64,000 nucleotides of DNA from Leidyana gryllorum EB-2025a (taxonomy: Eukaryota; Apicomplexa). The position numbers and the translations under genes are program-made. The stretch's first letter is position 1; each line of letters begins with the position of its first letter. Positions 10,676 through 21,335 of this stretch are shown here, piece after piece. The notes under the pieces were generated by a model. That model made no database searches. It saw nothing but the letters and a program-made list of their open reading frames with translations, and was not told where the DNA came from. The stretch lies in the NCBI GenBank assembly GCA_048772705.1, contig JBLWGC010000109.1, positions 1 through 64,000 of the forward strand, given 5' to 3'.

Positions 10676-12581
10676 TTAATCGTTCTTGTTCTGGTTCAGC
10701 CGGATTGTGTCGCTATACTGAATGGATATCCACCCGATCAATTTGACCAGCCGCTGCGCGAAAGAATACCAAGAGGAGAACGCACCTATGACTCACCGGT
10801 ACATCGTCAATATCCGTCACGCGGGCTAGCTGGTTCTGAGACTTCGAATTCGTGCCTCCGAGGCAGAGCTGAGACATTAGCTGACAATGCTGAGTCCAGT
10901 GCCGGAGATAATCAGGGGCTGGTAATGTAGCTCTCAGGTATTTGAGGAACGCCGATCCGCGCTCGGCTTGTTTCGCCTGCCGGATTCGCTCCCACTGACT
11001 GCCCACCGCTGTGACCAAACCTGCTTCTGCACGCACTTTCAAGTCGTTGTTCGCTGCCTCCAATAACTGCTGTAATTTGGCGCGAGTCCCCTTGGTGAGA
11101 TTGTCGCACTGCAATTTGATCTTCTCAATTTCGTCGATTCTCTCAGTAAGCTGTCGTCTTCTGTGGGTTACGACCGCCTTGGTGTCTCTGATAAATGGAC
11201 TCTGCTCGCCTCCAACGCCTCGATCTGCTTCCGCCCGTTCTTCAAGATCACGCAGAGCGGCTTCGTATGCGTCAGCTAAACTAGCGAGAGCAGTGCGCGA
11301 GGTCCCTGATACAATGAAATGCGTCACACCACACAACCATCTGACTCACCCTCGTCGTGACAATGAGCGCTTTCACAAAGTTGACAAACCGGCTTCTCGC
11401 ACAAGACACAGTATTTACCCACAATCTCCACTGGATGAATTTCGCATCGACCCGTCTTATCCTCAGCTCGGTGCTGATCGGATGGCATTCACATGGGGAG
11501 TAATCACAAGCTGGGATCTCACCTCGTTCAAGCGGATGCGAAGATGACGTTCGAGAATGTGGTTACCGGTGTGAAGTATCTCGTCACATTGACCGCAAAG
11601 ACTGCACCGAAGGCGAATGAGGTCGACACACATTGACTCACCTGGCTTTATCCGCTGTACAGTACAGTATGGCTGGCCTGTCTCTGCACTCGTCGCACAA
11701 TGGGATTGCGAACAGCTCGGGCGCAGTTGGTGCGGTGTTGATTGTACACAAGAATCTGGGGTATATCTGGTTCGAGTCGAAAATCTTGAATCCCACATGA
11801 AACTGAGCTTTTGGCAAGACACCAGCATTCCTGGCTGATCTGGTTTGTAATGGCGTCGGTCGCAAATCGTTCATTGATCCTAAGTTCAAAGCTCGATCAG
11901 GATCCTCGTACCGATAAGTTTCGTTGTTGGCCGCCCGAATGGTGACAGAGCTGGAACCCATTCCCGAAACTTGTGGATTTAAGGTGGGATCCGCCGAATT
12001 AGCGACCAAAGCGTCCACGACTTTGAGGAAGAGTGAGTCGTAGTCTTTCTCTAAACTGTAGATTTTCATGCAGTTGGCCTCAATCCAATTATCCACTGGC
12101 CAGCTCACTCCAATGCACACATCGCAGAGCAAATACTGATGAGTCGCAACAACAGCGACCTGAGACAGGTCGTCGTCCACCCGGCTTTGGACTGCAGCAG
12201 CAGATCCATCGCTCAAATTGATGATTGGAATATCGTTGAAACTCAGTGACCCATAATACACCATCAGACCCTCAGGAGACACCTGAAATCCTTTGGGGCA
12301 GAGTTAATTAATGTGAAGCAGCTGTATAGCGTACCTCTTCGGCAAACTTCTTCGACAGTGTTGTCGGCACCTAAGGTCCGAATGTCAATCCAAACTGGGA
12401 TGACCATCTTGTCGGCCGATCGTTGTTCGAACTGTGACAAAAGCTGGGGCAGTGTTATTCGTCGTAGTGCCTCCAATTTGACACGTGCTGAGCGAGCACA
12501 TAGCGATAGATAGCAAGCAACAACACTCCATTCTTCGCATCCTGGTTCGAGTTGACTAACTGGATTGCGGGCGAACTCCAT
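10676..12581 (-). CDS. Double B-box zinc finger protein (557 aa)
   Basis: Six exons close in phase: 12581-12335, 12290-11642, 11601-11523, 11461-11350, 11305-10797, 10753-10676. The N-terminal half is predicted globular. B-box 1 reads LCDECRDRPAILYCTAD..LCGQCDEILH.GNH.LERH, with the Cys/His spacing also seen in CONSTANS B-boxes. B-box 2 follows 11 residues later (RCEIHP...GKYCVLCEKPVCQLCESAHCH). A long charged coiled coil comes next, giving a B-box/B-box/coiled-coil order like TRIM proteins but with no RING visible. Apicomplexans have uncharacterised B-box proteins of this layout (known to me, not checked). The last intron (10754-10796) is optional; without it the protein would end at 10,713. 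Confidence 0.75.
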
Positions 12582-12625
12582 TGGTTCGGGCACACACGTG
12601 TGCTCGCGAAATTTGTTGGTTAAGA
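12582..12625. promoter_or_regulatory. 44-nt divergent promoter interval
   Basis: The only sequence between the start codons of the B-box gene (12,581, minus) and the FUSC-like gene (12,626, plus). It contains an ACACGTGTG palindromic core (CACGTG, E-box type), which is the one obvious motif. Confidence 0.4.
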
Positions 12626-14463
12626 ATGAGTAAAGATGCCAAGAGCAAGCTATCGGCTTGGAGAGTGCCCCTCACCCTCGACAATTGGCGCTGGGCTTGT
12701 CAAGAAGCCCTTGCTATATCCCTGGCAGCTTTGCCTTCTCGCATTGAGCCCGTAGACACTTTCTTCGGAGGCAACGGACGATGGGTGGTGCCGGCTGCCT
12801 GTACAGTGATTGAGAAGACGGCAGGAGCCAGTACAATCCGTATGGTTGATCGGTATGTGTGTCACAAGGATGTGGACGGGTGGAGGTGATAAAGATTTGC
12901 AGTCTACTAGGGACGGTTATCGGAGGGTGTTATGTTGCACTCTGCTTCGTAATGACTATGGGGACGGGTTCTCACGGCACGAACCCGCACTGGATGATTG
13001 TCGCGAGTCTATGGTTTTTGGGAGTGGTGGCTGGATTGTTGGCAGGCTGGTTACGATTCCGATGGCCGCGTCACCCTGTGATTTCCGTGACAGCAGTGAC
13101 AACGATCCCTGTGCTTATGGGCACAGGTCTGAGTATGGGGAATCCGTTACATCGCTGCTTTTGGAGAGCGGTCTGTTTTGCTTGTGGCGTAATCATCTCA
13201 GGTTTCGTGACTCGATGGTTTCTTCCCCGCAAAGCGCGAACAGATATCATCGAAGCGTTGACACGTATAATCAATGAATTAGCTAGTGCTCTGGAGCCGC
13301 TGCTCGAATTGGAGAGCGGATTGATCGTTTCTACGTCATTCTTCGAGCCCAGCGGTGGATATCCCAAGGTGAATGCAGTTGCATGGCAAGCGTTTAAGAA
13401 GCAGATTTGGGCTCAATTAGAGAACTGCGGCCGACAAATATCAGGCCAGTTAGCGCTGATGAACGCAGCCAAGCGAGAAGTTTCTTGGCGGCAGACGCAA
13501 GCGTTCCAAGCCCAAACATATAGGAACTGCTTACAGCGGACGCGTACAGTTTTCTACCATGTGACCAGCCTCTTCACTCTTATAGAGCGTCAAATGGAGA
13601 GCTCCCCATCGCTGAGTCAGAAGAGTCTCCAGGAGGTACGTCTGTGTCTGTGTGTCCATTCTGGCCGTGTGATGCTTGGCTTTTCATTGTCTATCTATCT
13701 ATTTATCTATGTCGCTGTCCACTTGATTGGCCATACGTGATGTGTTCAGGAGATATTGAATTGGTCCAAGTATGGAGTGGTGTGGGTGGATCCTGACACA
13801 CAGCGTCGTCGTCGTTCCTCGGGTGTGTCTTCCGGCGGTTGTATCGCTGAGAAGGAGGAGACCGGCAAGTCAGGAAGTTCTCGCCTCCACTACCTTCAGA
13901 CCCCGAGTGAGCGTTACGCAGAGCGGTATGCGCCCACAATTGGTATCGTAATTCGTCACATCTGTGCCGCGCTACGTGATACAGCTCTTGGCTTGAGCGA
14001 AAGTCGTATATATGAGTCAGTTACGTGGAATATGTCCGCGGCCGGGCGCGCTATCGCCCACTTCCATCACCAAAGGGAGGAGCGAAGGCAGGCGCCGGCC
14101 GCTTACGTGGACTATGTGTTTGGAAAACGAGCGGATTCAGCCAAATTGGAGCGGAGCTTGGGGGTCAAGGTGAAGGATTACTGTAATTTGACTGAAGAAC
14201 AGCAGAAAGAGCATTGGGAGGTATATTGGGCTTTGCGGGATCGTTTGAGTGCAGTCGACAGCACCATGATGACCCTCTTTGTGGCGGTGTCCCAGGCAAT
14301 AGCCGCCACCGAAGCCCTCATTCAGTCGCGAATGCGGAAGATCCAACTCGGCCAGCCAATGATGCAGTCTATCGATGCAGATCGGTTGGAATTGGAACAG
14401 CAGATTGCCATCACGCAAGCCGGCGGCCACGCTACCCGCTACAATGTCGCGCAACTAAACTGA
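12626..14463 (+). CDS. FUSC/ALMT-like membrane protein (557 aa)
   Basis: Three exons: 12626-12852, 12903-13635, 13750-14463. Introns are 50 and 114 nt. An N-terminal bundle of about six hydrophobic helices (residues ~30-170) includes the pattern GRWVVPAACTVIEKTAGASTIRMVDRLLGT, here shown only as the family-typical order 'gas...W.v.ta..v.e.t.GaT..r...R..GT'. That pattern is shared by fusaric-acid-resistance (FUSC) and aluminium-activated malate transporter proteins. A long soluble helical C-terminal half follows (residues ~180-557), with LEPLLELESG and many Gln/Arg-rich helices, as in that group. Anion or aromatic-acid transport is the family expectation; the substrate here is unknown. Confidence 0.65.
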
Positions 14464-14837
14464 ACTTCAAAGGTGATCTCAGTAACGCGAACCTCAACAC
14501 CAGCCACATATACTATATATAAACCAATATACTGGTTTTTTAATGAAGGGAAGAGACTACAAACAACAATCCGACCAACTGTCAGCAAAAGTCTGATATG
14601 GTATTGATCAGCAGTCGTCGATATTGATTTTGATGCTTCCACGCAGGAAGGGTCTTTGGGGGGACTCTTCATTGACCCTTTGTCGTCCATTTTGTGCGGT
14701 TTCTGCTGCCAACTGAACGCAATCGTGTCGGTAATCGACATTACGAATCCTCTGGAATAAACACTCGCGGCCATTCCAACGGATCCGGCATCATGAGGCC
14801 GCTGGTGGGTCTCACTCCTTAATGGGAACATTACCTT
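14464..14837. other. Convergent intergenic spacer (374 nt)
   Basis: Lies between the FUSC-like stop and the stop of the secreted acidic protein. It contains a TATACTATATATAAACC AT-rich stretch near 14,507 but no convincing coding frame; the open minus-strand frame has no usable start. It probably holds two 3' UTRs. Confidence 0.5.
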
Positions 14838-17281
14838 TCAAGCCTCAACCGCCAGAGGGGCATCCAGCAAGAGACCCAAATCCTCCAACACCAATCGGCT
14901 CGACTCATCGTCCTCCGGCTTCAGAACGGTTGCTCTGGTTCTCAAATCGCCCTCTTTCGCCTCTTCATCGTCCGGAGTGTCCTCGGAGTCCCCCAGAGGA
15001 TCTCCCATCCCGTCTTCACCGGACCCCCAAGAAATGCTCGGTGAGCCCATTGACCCAATAGAGTCCCCGCCCGATGAATAATTGTCCGTGTTCTCGAGCT
15101 CACTCTGGTGGTCCAGAGGGCTTCCACTCATTTCTCCTCCCATACCTCCACTCTGCGTCTCCCCGCTAATCTCTGGGCCGGACGACAGAGGTGTCCCCGT
15201 CTCTCTCTCCTCAGCATCCGCATAGTTCTGCTTCGGAAGTCTTCCTTCGTCATTCAACAGCAAATCGAAAGGACTCTCGCTGGCCTCGTCAACCACTTCT
15301 TTTGATCCATCGTCACCCGGCGCCTCGTTTTGTGGTGCAACGCCGTCGACGTCGTCCAAGAGAGCGGCCAGCAGCTGTTCCTGCTCCAGGTCTGCTGCGG
15401 ACTCCGGGTCAGCGGCAGGCCCCACATCGTGGGGAGTGACTAACTGCTCGATTGGAGGAGACACATCATCGGCAGGCGAGACACCGGCGACGGGCGGCAT
15501 ATCATCAAGGACAGGTTGCTCGTATACATTGTGCATCTGCGGTACGCCTGCTGAGTCGGACTCGGGCGGTGGATTGGTTGGCAGGGGTTCGAACATCTGG
15601 GGCTCTTCAGCCACGGGCTCTCCAATTCTGTCGGTCCCTTCGCCAATCGACTCGCCACTGTCGTCCTCGTTCAGCGGCGCTGCGCCAACGAGCCCCTCCG
15701 GGATGACTGTCTTCTCTAATGAGAGCTCTGTCTTATCTCCCCCTTCTCGCTCGGCACCAGTCTCCTGTGTAGTCTGCGCGGTGTCTTCACTGGGGATTGC
15801 AACGGTCTCGGCTTCCGTTGTCGACTCATCGGTTGCTGGAGGACGTGGTGCTTTGGACCTGACGTGAGCCGGTGGGCGGAGTAGAAGGCCAGAAGCAGCT
15901 GCTGCCGCGTCCGCCTGGCTGAATTGCGAGACTTCGAGTGTGTCCAGATAGCTGGCGAGCACTTCCACATAGAGCTCGCGAAGCCGGTCGCCCCAGGATC
16001 CAGAGCCCTTCTTCATCAACTGACGTGGGTACTGATCAATCTTGTTGATGGCCGCGGTGATATGTCTGGTGATAATTTGAGGGGGGTGCGTGAGCTCCAT
16101 GGACACAAACTTGGCCCTCAGATCGCCAAGAAGTTGTGGTATCTCTTTTGTGTCCACGTCATCGAGGAGTTCGATCTGACTTCTGCCACGCTTTTCACGG
16201 CGGGGCAAATCTTGGCATTGATGTACAAAGTATGCCAAAGTACGAACTCGCAGGCCATGTCCAACTGGCAAAGGGCTGCCTGGTTGGTCCACTTGGCTTG
16301 GAACGGGCTCTATCCCACTGTACATATCGAAATCGAACTGTCTGGTGGGCCCCGCCCATCCCCCCCAATACCCATCTGATCCTTCTTCGCGTGACTTTCC
16401 AAACCAACTTTGGGCAAGCGACGACTGTTCATTGTCACCCTTGCCGAGTGGCAGTTCCTCAAAAGTGTCGGAATCGAGAGCGGGTAGGACATGATCCCCC
16501 CAATATCGGTAGTAGCTGTTCCATCTACGAAGCAGTTGGCGCACACGATCTTGGTGGCTGCGTAAGCGGCGTACGCTCTCCGAGACGTCAGCGTTGAAAT
16601 GGGTTCCGAGATCTTTGATCGTCTGGAAAGCTGTGGCCACCATGCTGTCTGAACACATGTGAAGGGCATGAGCCGTTATTGGGTCGGCATGGAACTCCGC
16701 GCGTCCAACCAGCCCATTGGCCAGAGCGACACAAAGCGTTTGAGTCATCATATTTGTGACAGGATTGAAGTCCGGCTTGTGGAACTGGAGCAAGAATGTA
16801 CGTACGGCAAGAGTTGCAACATACCTCTTCGAGCAAGGCAGTGACTACGTCATTGGCGCCCAGTACCGCTGAGTTTCGTGACCTACGGTCGAGTCCATGA
16901 GGCGACAAGCCCTAAGACAACGAGTATCGATTCGCGGGAAGAGGATGAGCAAAACTCACCAAGGCCCTACTGCTGACGAGCAGTCCTAAGAGCACTTTGG
17001 AAGTGAGCATGGGGGTGCGATGCACCTTGACCGCCAGCTGTTGGATGGCGAATATGGCACGACGTGACCATCATTGGTGTGGCTACAGATCTGAGCATCT
17101 TCGACAGGTCAGATACTGCTTCGGTCGCAAGAAGTAAGACTGGAATTGGCGACCACACGTGTGTGTGGTGTGAGAACCGCTGGGTGGCGTTGTAAGTAGG
17201 ATCTGTGAACGGCTTTGGACTGGCTGCGTGGTTTATGACATCGAGAGCAGAGACTGTGTAAACCAAAAACCACGGTTTCAT
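14838..17281 (-). CDS. Secreted acidic Pro/Glu-rich protein (768 aa)
   Basis: Four exons, all phase 0: 17281-17087, 17037-16960, 16911-16825, 16784-14838. The start MKPWFLVYTVSALDVI is a plausible but not strong signal peptide. Residues ~65-420 look folded, with helices and a Trp/Tyr-rich part (RRWNSYYRYWGDHVLP). From about residue 420 the protein is Glu/Asp/Pro/Ser-rich and disordered (GEGTDRIGEPVAEEPQ and similar). No domain is recognised. The length, acidity and signal suggest a secreted or parasitophorous-type protein, but that is inference. The start lies 42 nt after the uS2 stop on the same strand. Confidence 0.65.
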
Positions 17282-17323
17282 AGAGGTGAGTTCCTATCCA
17301 TTAAGGGAATAGGGGCCTGTTGA

Positions 17324-18285
17324 TTACCAACCACCAGCAGGGTTCCACTCGTCACCGGGCTGAGCCACGGCTTCGGGGTTGCCTTCCTCGGCGTCAGCTC
17401 CCTCACCCTCGGCGGCACCCTCAAGGCCTTCCTCGGTTCTCTCAACATCGACGGTCTCGCGGTGGAAGAACATGTCAGGCATGACATCCCATTGCTCGGC
17501 GCGGTTGATCTCACCACGGAGGTAGAGGACCTCACGGGCGAGGAGCCAGAACATGAGGCCAAGAGACTTGGCGCCCTTGTTGTTGCAGGGGATGGCAACA
17601 TCGACGTATCTGAGGGGAGAGTCGGTGTTGCAGAAAGCAATGACCGCGATGTTGGCGCGGGCGCACTCTCTGATGGCCTGGGCGTCGACGAGGGGATCGC
17701 TGATGATGACCACACGGGGCTCCATGAACCTGAGGTGGGAGAATTTGGACTGTATTGGCTGTGAACACTCACTTTTGGGTAATCTGGTTGGTCAGAGTGC
17801 CCGGGGTCCATCTGCCGGCAGCATGGGTGGCTCCGGTATAGTGGGCGAACTTGAGGACGGGACGGTTGGCGAAGGGGCGAGCACCGATAGCGCAAACGTC
17901 AGCGTGGTTGGGTACCGCGGCGATGATTCTGGCAGCGAGGCAGATCTTCTCGTAGGTGGCGGCAAGGTTGATGATGTGGTGACCTTCGGTGGTGCGGGTA
18001 TAGGTGTAATCCCTCATCTTGTCATCAACGTTCTTGGAGCCGATTTGACTCTGCAAAGGGAGAGGGATGTGATGGGCAAAGTACCATTGAGGACGAATTT
18101 CATTGCAGAGAGGCGAATTTAACAACACGCACAGGGTAGTCTTGCGTGTGTGATGGGGTTAGAGGCGAATATGCTCACTAACGACTGTAAAAATAATAGC
18201 TTACCTCACAGAGGAGCATCCGGCTAACAGCCGCCTCCACATCCTTGACAGGTGTCTGGTACTCTTTCTCTGCAACCGCAGCCAT
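17324..18285 (-). CDS. RPSA: Small ribosomal subunit protein uS2 (RPSA/SA, 254 aa)
   Basis: Three exons: 18285-18205, 18050-17773, 17729-17324. Introns are 154 and 43 nt. Signature text is clear: [16 protein letters not shown]-like [30 protein letters not shown] and [19 protein letters not shown]. The acidic C-terminal tail ([16 protein letters not shown]) and terminal WNPAGGW are also typical. It sits on the head of the 40S subunit. The first intron, three times the local norm, could host a small RNA, though I see no clear box motifs. It is divergently paired with uL30, 117 nt away. Confidence 0.97.
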
Positions 18286-18402
18286 CCTCTGACCTTGGGA
18301 AAAAAAAGGGCGAATCAGTTTTACGGCGGGACAGAACCGCCGTTGTGGCTCCAAAAAAATATTTGGGGGATTCCAAACTCGGAGGAAGTCTCTAGGGGCA
18401 GC
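18286..18402. promoter_or_regulatory. Shared promoter of uS2 and uL30
   Basis: This 117-nt interval separates the divergent start codons of two ribosomal protein genes, a layout that would favour co-expression. A run of eight A (18,300-18,307) and an AAAAAATA tract near 18,354 are the visible elements. The plus frame is also open here, so uL30 could in principle start upstream at 18,295, but the downstream ATG matches the family length. Confidence 0.5.
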
Positions 18403-19200
18403 ATGTCAGCAGAAATCGCTCCAATGTCCGAAGGCGCGAAGCGCCGCCAGGAGCGCGACAACCGTCTGCTCGAAGAGAAGAAGGCAGCTATGACTGAGAA
18501 GCGCTCGATGGCCAAGAAAATAAGAGAGGAGTTGAAGGAACGCACCATCAAACGCATCGCCGAGAAGGAGCAAGCCGCCAAGGACGAGCTCGACCTCACC
18601 CGCAAGGCCCGCGCTGAGGGTGGCTTCTATAAGCCCGCTGACCCCAAGGTGGCTTTCGTCATCCGTCTGAAGGGGTAAGCAAGCAGCACTTCTCCACCTC
18701 ACAACACTTTTTCACCTTATTTCAGTGTAAACAAGATGGCACCCAAGCCTCGCAAGGTGTTCCAGCTGTTCCGTCTGCTTCAGATCCACAACGGCGTCTT
18801 CATCAAAATCAACAAGGCTACTCAGGCCATGTTGAAGTTGATCGAGCCCTTCGTCACCTACGGTTACCCCACCGAGAAGACCATCCGCGACCTTGTCTAC
18901 AAGCGCGGATACCTCCGTGTCGGCCCTGAGGGTGCCCGCCAGCGCGTCCGCCTCCAGGATAACGAGGCCATCTCCGCCAAGTTGGGCCACCTCGGTATCC
19001 ACGGTGCTGAGGATCTCATCCACGAGATCGCCACTGCCGGCCCCCACTTCAAGGAGGCCACCAACTTCCTGTGGACCTTCAAGCTCAAGCCTCCTCGTGG
19101 TGGATACATCTGCAAGAGACACGGTTTCGCTGAGTTCCGTAAGGGTGACTGGGGTAACCGCGAGAGCAAAATCAATGCTTTGGTCGCTAAGATGATCTAA
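18403..19200 (+). CDS. RPL7: Large ribosomal subunit protein uL30 (RPL7, 248 aa)
   Basis: Two exons, 18403-18674 and 18726-19200, with a 51-nt intron. The N-terminal part is the basic helical extension of eukaryotic L7 (ERTIKRIAEKEQAAKDE). The core has VFQLFRLLQIHNGVFIKINK, FVTYGYPTEKTIRDLVYKRG and the L30 domain LGHLGIHGAEDLIHEIATAG. The C-terminus KLKPPRGGY...RKGDWGNRE is typical. The length fits the family (about 240-260). Confidence 0.97.
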
Positions 19201-19272
19201 GCGTCGACGCTAGGTGTCGTTTTTCTCGTTATACCATGCTTATCATTACGAACGCACATCTCTAGAGAGCTT

Positions 19273-19417
19273 GCCTTCCTACTTCCATAGATACTCATCC
19301 GCCGCCTCCGACGACATTGAAATCTGAGTACCTGAGTTACAGCACAGCCTTCCTACTTCCATAGATACTCATCCGCCTCCTCCGACGACGAAATCTGAAT
19401 ACCTGAGCAACAGCACA
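19273..19417. repeat. Tandem duplication of the FKBP gene's 3' end (74/71 bp)
   Basis: Copy 1 is 19273-19346 and copy 2 is 19347-19417. They share most bases and differ by one 3-nt indel plus scattered substitutions. Copy 2 holds the last codons and stop (19353-19355) of the minus-strand FKBP gene. Copy 1 lies just downstream, keeps the same frame and has its own stop at 19279-19281. Confidence 0.9.
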
Positions 19418-19956
19418 CGTCTCCGGCCACACACGCCACAGCCAACAAACCAATACCTAGAAGCTGCACCCGATAAGTAACATGACCCTTGAGGTCGTGG
19501 TGATCAACGTCTGTCCAGTCACCAATGCACAGTCCCTCCACCGCCTATAATATATCAGACCACACTCGGCAACTGATAATCCACCGGAGGAGCACATCCA
19601 GGGGGGTCAGTCACATTTAGACACGCAGTGTAACTCTCATTCGTTCATCGTGTACGCATTAGCGAATGTCCTTACATCATTCACTTGGGGTATAGGATGA
19701 TCTCCGACCACGAAAGCGCGTTGGGCTTCAAAGATGGTGGGCATCCTTGCTCCGCCGGGTAACAATCGGGGGAGATACTCACGCCCCTCCCAGGTGTCTA
19801 GTACACACGAAAGGGTTCCCGAACAATGAAAGGTCCATATTTACCATCAATACTGGATTGCAGGGTTATAGCCACCCTGTCACCGATCCGTGCGCGTCTC
19901 ATACATTCATCTGCCAGTGCAATGGCGTTCAACACAAGCACTATTGACCACATCAT
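19353..19956 (-). CDS. ER-type FKBP peptidyl-prolyl isomerase, divergent (141 aa)
   Basis: Three exons: 19956-19845, 19797-19676, 19544-19353. Introns are 47 and 131 nt. MMWSIVLVLNAIALA is a signal peptide, followed by DECMRRARIGDRVAITLQSS, which matches the first strand of FKBP domains ('C...a+.GD.v.v.Y.g.l'). The middle keeps FVVGDHPIPQVNDAVEGLCIGD, equivalent to 'F.lG..qVi.g.d.gl.GmcvGe'. The end GHVTYRVQLLGI matches the last strand. Several active-site aromatics seem lost (D-strand and 'iPP..aYG' are degenerate), so catalysis is doubtful. A hydrophobic, Cys-rich tail (LLAVACVAGDVCCCSG) follows the fold and may be a membrane anchor. An alternative end using the downstream duplicate is described in the findings. 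Confidence 0.7.
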
Positions 19957-20033
19957 TGCGACCTAACGTTTTTTCAGTTCGTTTATGGGACAAAAAGCGC
20001 TCGAATTTTTTTTAGTGATTCAGGTGTGCCATC

Positions 20034-20549
20034 ATGTTCTTGCACTACAGACAACCCCTCAGTGGGCTGGTCGGAACTTTCGCTGTGGAGAGCGCCTCCA
20101 CCGTTAGCGAGCTGCGCACTCGTATCGCCGAGGCCGATGGTGAGTAATAAAATCAAAGTGACACAGAACAATGCGATCTCTCAACAGGTGTTCAAGCTGA
20201 GGACATCCATCTGTCCCTTGCGGGTCGCCCCGTAGCTGACGAGGACAACCTTGTTGCCATGCTTCAGGGTGCTGAGGACGCCGAGGTGGTTGCTGTTTTG
20301 GCTCTCGACGGTGGTGCCAAGGGTAAGAAGAAGAAGAAGAACTACACTACCCCCAAGCACGTTCCTCACAAGAGAAAGAAAGTAAAGCTTGCCGTGCTCA
20401 AGTACTACCGCATCGACTCTGATAAGATCGATAAGATCCGTATGACCTGTGTCAACAAGTCCTGCGGTCGCGGTGTCTTCATGGCCGCTCACCATAACCG
20501 CACTCACTGTGGCAAATGCGGTATCACCCTGCTCAAAGCAGACAACTGA
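20034..20549 (+). CDS. RPS27A: Ubiquitin-like-eS31 (RPS27A) fusion (155 aa)
   Basis: Two exons, 20034-20139 and 20188-20549, with a 48-nt intron. Residues 1-77 align in length and order with ubiquitin but share few residues; the junction [12 protein letters not shown] keeps the Gly-Gly cleavage site. Residues from ~78 are a good eS31: basic [19 protein letters not shown] and the zinc finger C-x4-C-x14-C-x2-C ([12 protein letters not shown]...HCGKCG). The ribosomal part belongs to the 40S head. The leader has Arg or other residues where ubiquitin has Lys48 and Lys63, and lacks the Ile44 patch, so it resembles the FUBI leader of animal eS30 more than working ubiquitin. Confidence 0.93.
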
Positions 20550-20603
20550 TCGGTTTTTCATGTGCCTGCTTGGTGGCCACCAACTGTATTGCCAACCTCA
20601 AAC

Positions 20604-21330
20604 TCAACACTTGAGGTCAATCACTTCATTACTCTGTGAGAGATCAAAGCCCTCACCTACCGTCTGCTGGAACGGGCGTTCTTCTTGCACGTACTCGCGA
20701 TCTGCAGCCCAGCAAAATGTCCTTTTTTGTTCCGACGGAACGAGCTTCCGTGTGGTACCGTCAGGAGGATGACGCTCGGCGGAGAACCGACTGGGCTCTA
20801 AGCTTCCGCTGCATTGTTTAGAGTAACCCACGCACTACATTCTGGTCCTGGACATACGGACTACTTTGGGGAGTTTCATCTCCTTCACCATATGTCCTAT
20901 CACAGTGCCGATCAGCTTATTCCGAGATACTTCGACAGCGAGGGCCGCCGCTGTCCACTGGCTCAACGTAGACAGCCAGTGGGCCTCTGACATAGCGTTT
21001 GCTTACAGTTTGTCATCAAGTTGGATTCGTGAGCGACGATGAAGGTAGTGTCGGAACGGGCAGCGTGTCTCCGTGTGGCAGCACACGTACCACACAGAAT
21101 GGGATGAACTTTTGATTCTGTTTTTTTGAGTACCACGGAAGATGTTGTTGCTGCAGAGCTGGAAGGTCCCTTCCTCTGGCCCAGGCAGGAGATCAATGGA
21201 GCTGGTTCCGTTTTCACTTTTCACTTTTCCTAGTCAAGTAGATACCGTTATTGTAGAGGCGGATAAATGCGCCCTGGGGGGCTGCGTTGGTGTAAAGGTC
21301 ACGCCCCTACCGCTGGTCCCATTGGTAGTG
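20604..21330 (-). CDS. Possible small minus-strand gene(s), exon structure unresolved
   Basis: Several minus-strand stretches look coding: 21224-21003 (PGPEEGTFQLCSNNIFRG...), an ATG-initiated 52-residue frame at 20993-20835 (MSEAHWLSTLSQWTAAALAV, then basic helices) and 20831-20604. The plus strand also has an open stretch (20719-20820), so the strand is not certain. A possible 20-nt intron (21001-20982) would join the first piece to a tail ending at about 20,903, in conflict with the second piece. No family is recognised. Confidence 0.3.
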
Positions 21331-21335
21331 CATCG

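Noticed and set aside
14439-14831. Open minus-strand frame after the secreted acidic protein
   Set aside because: No believable start or splice link, and no family-like text; treated as spacer.
19332-19402. Taking the downstream FKBP copy as the only true end
   Set aside because: The upstream copy already has a stop in frame and the shorter model needs no extra splice, so it is kept as primary and the other as an alternative.
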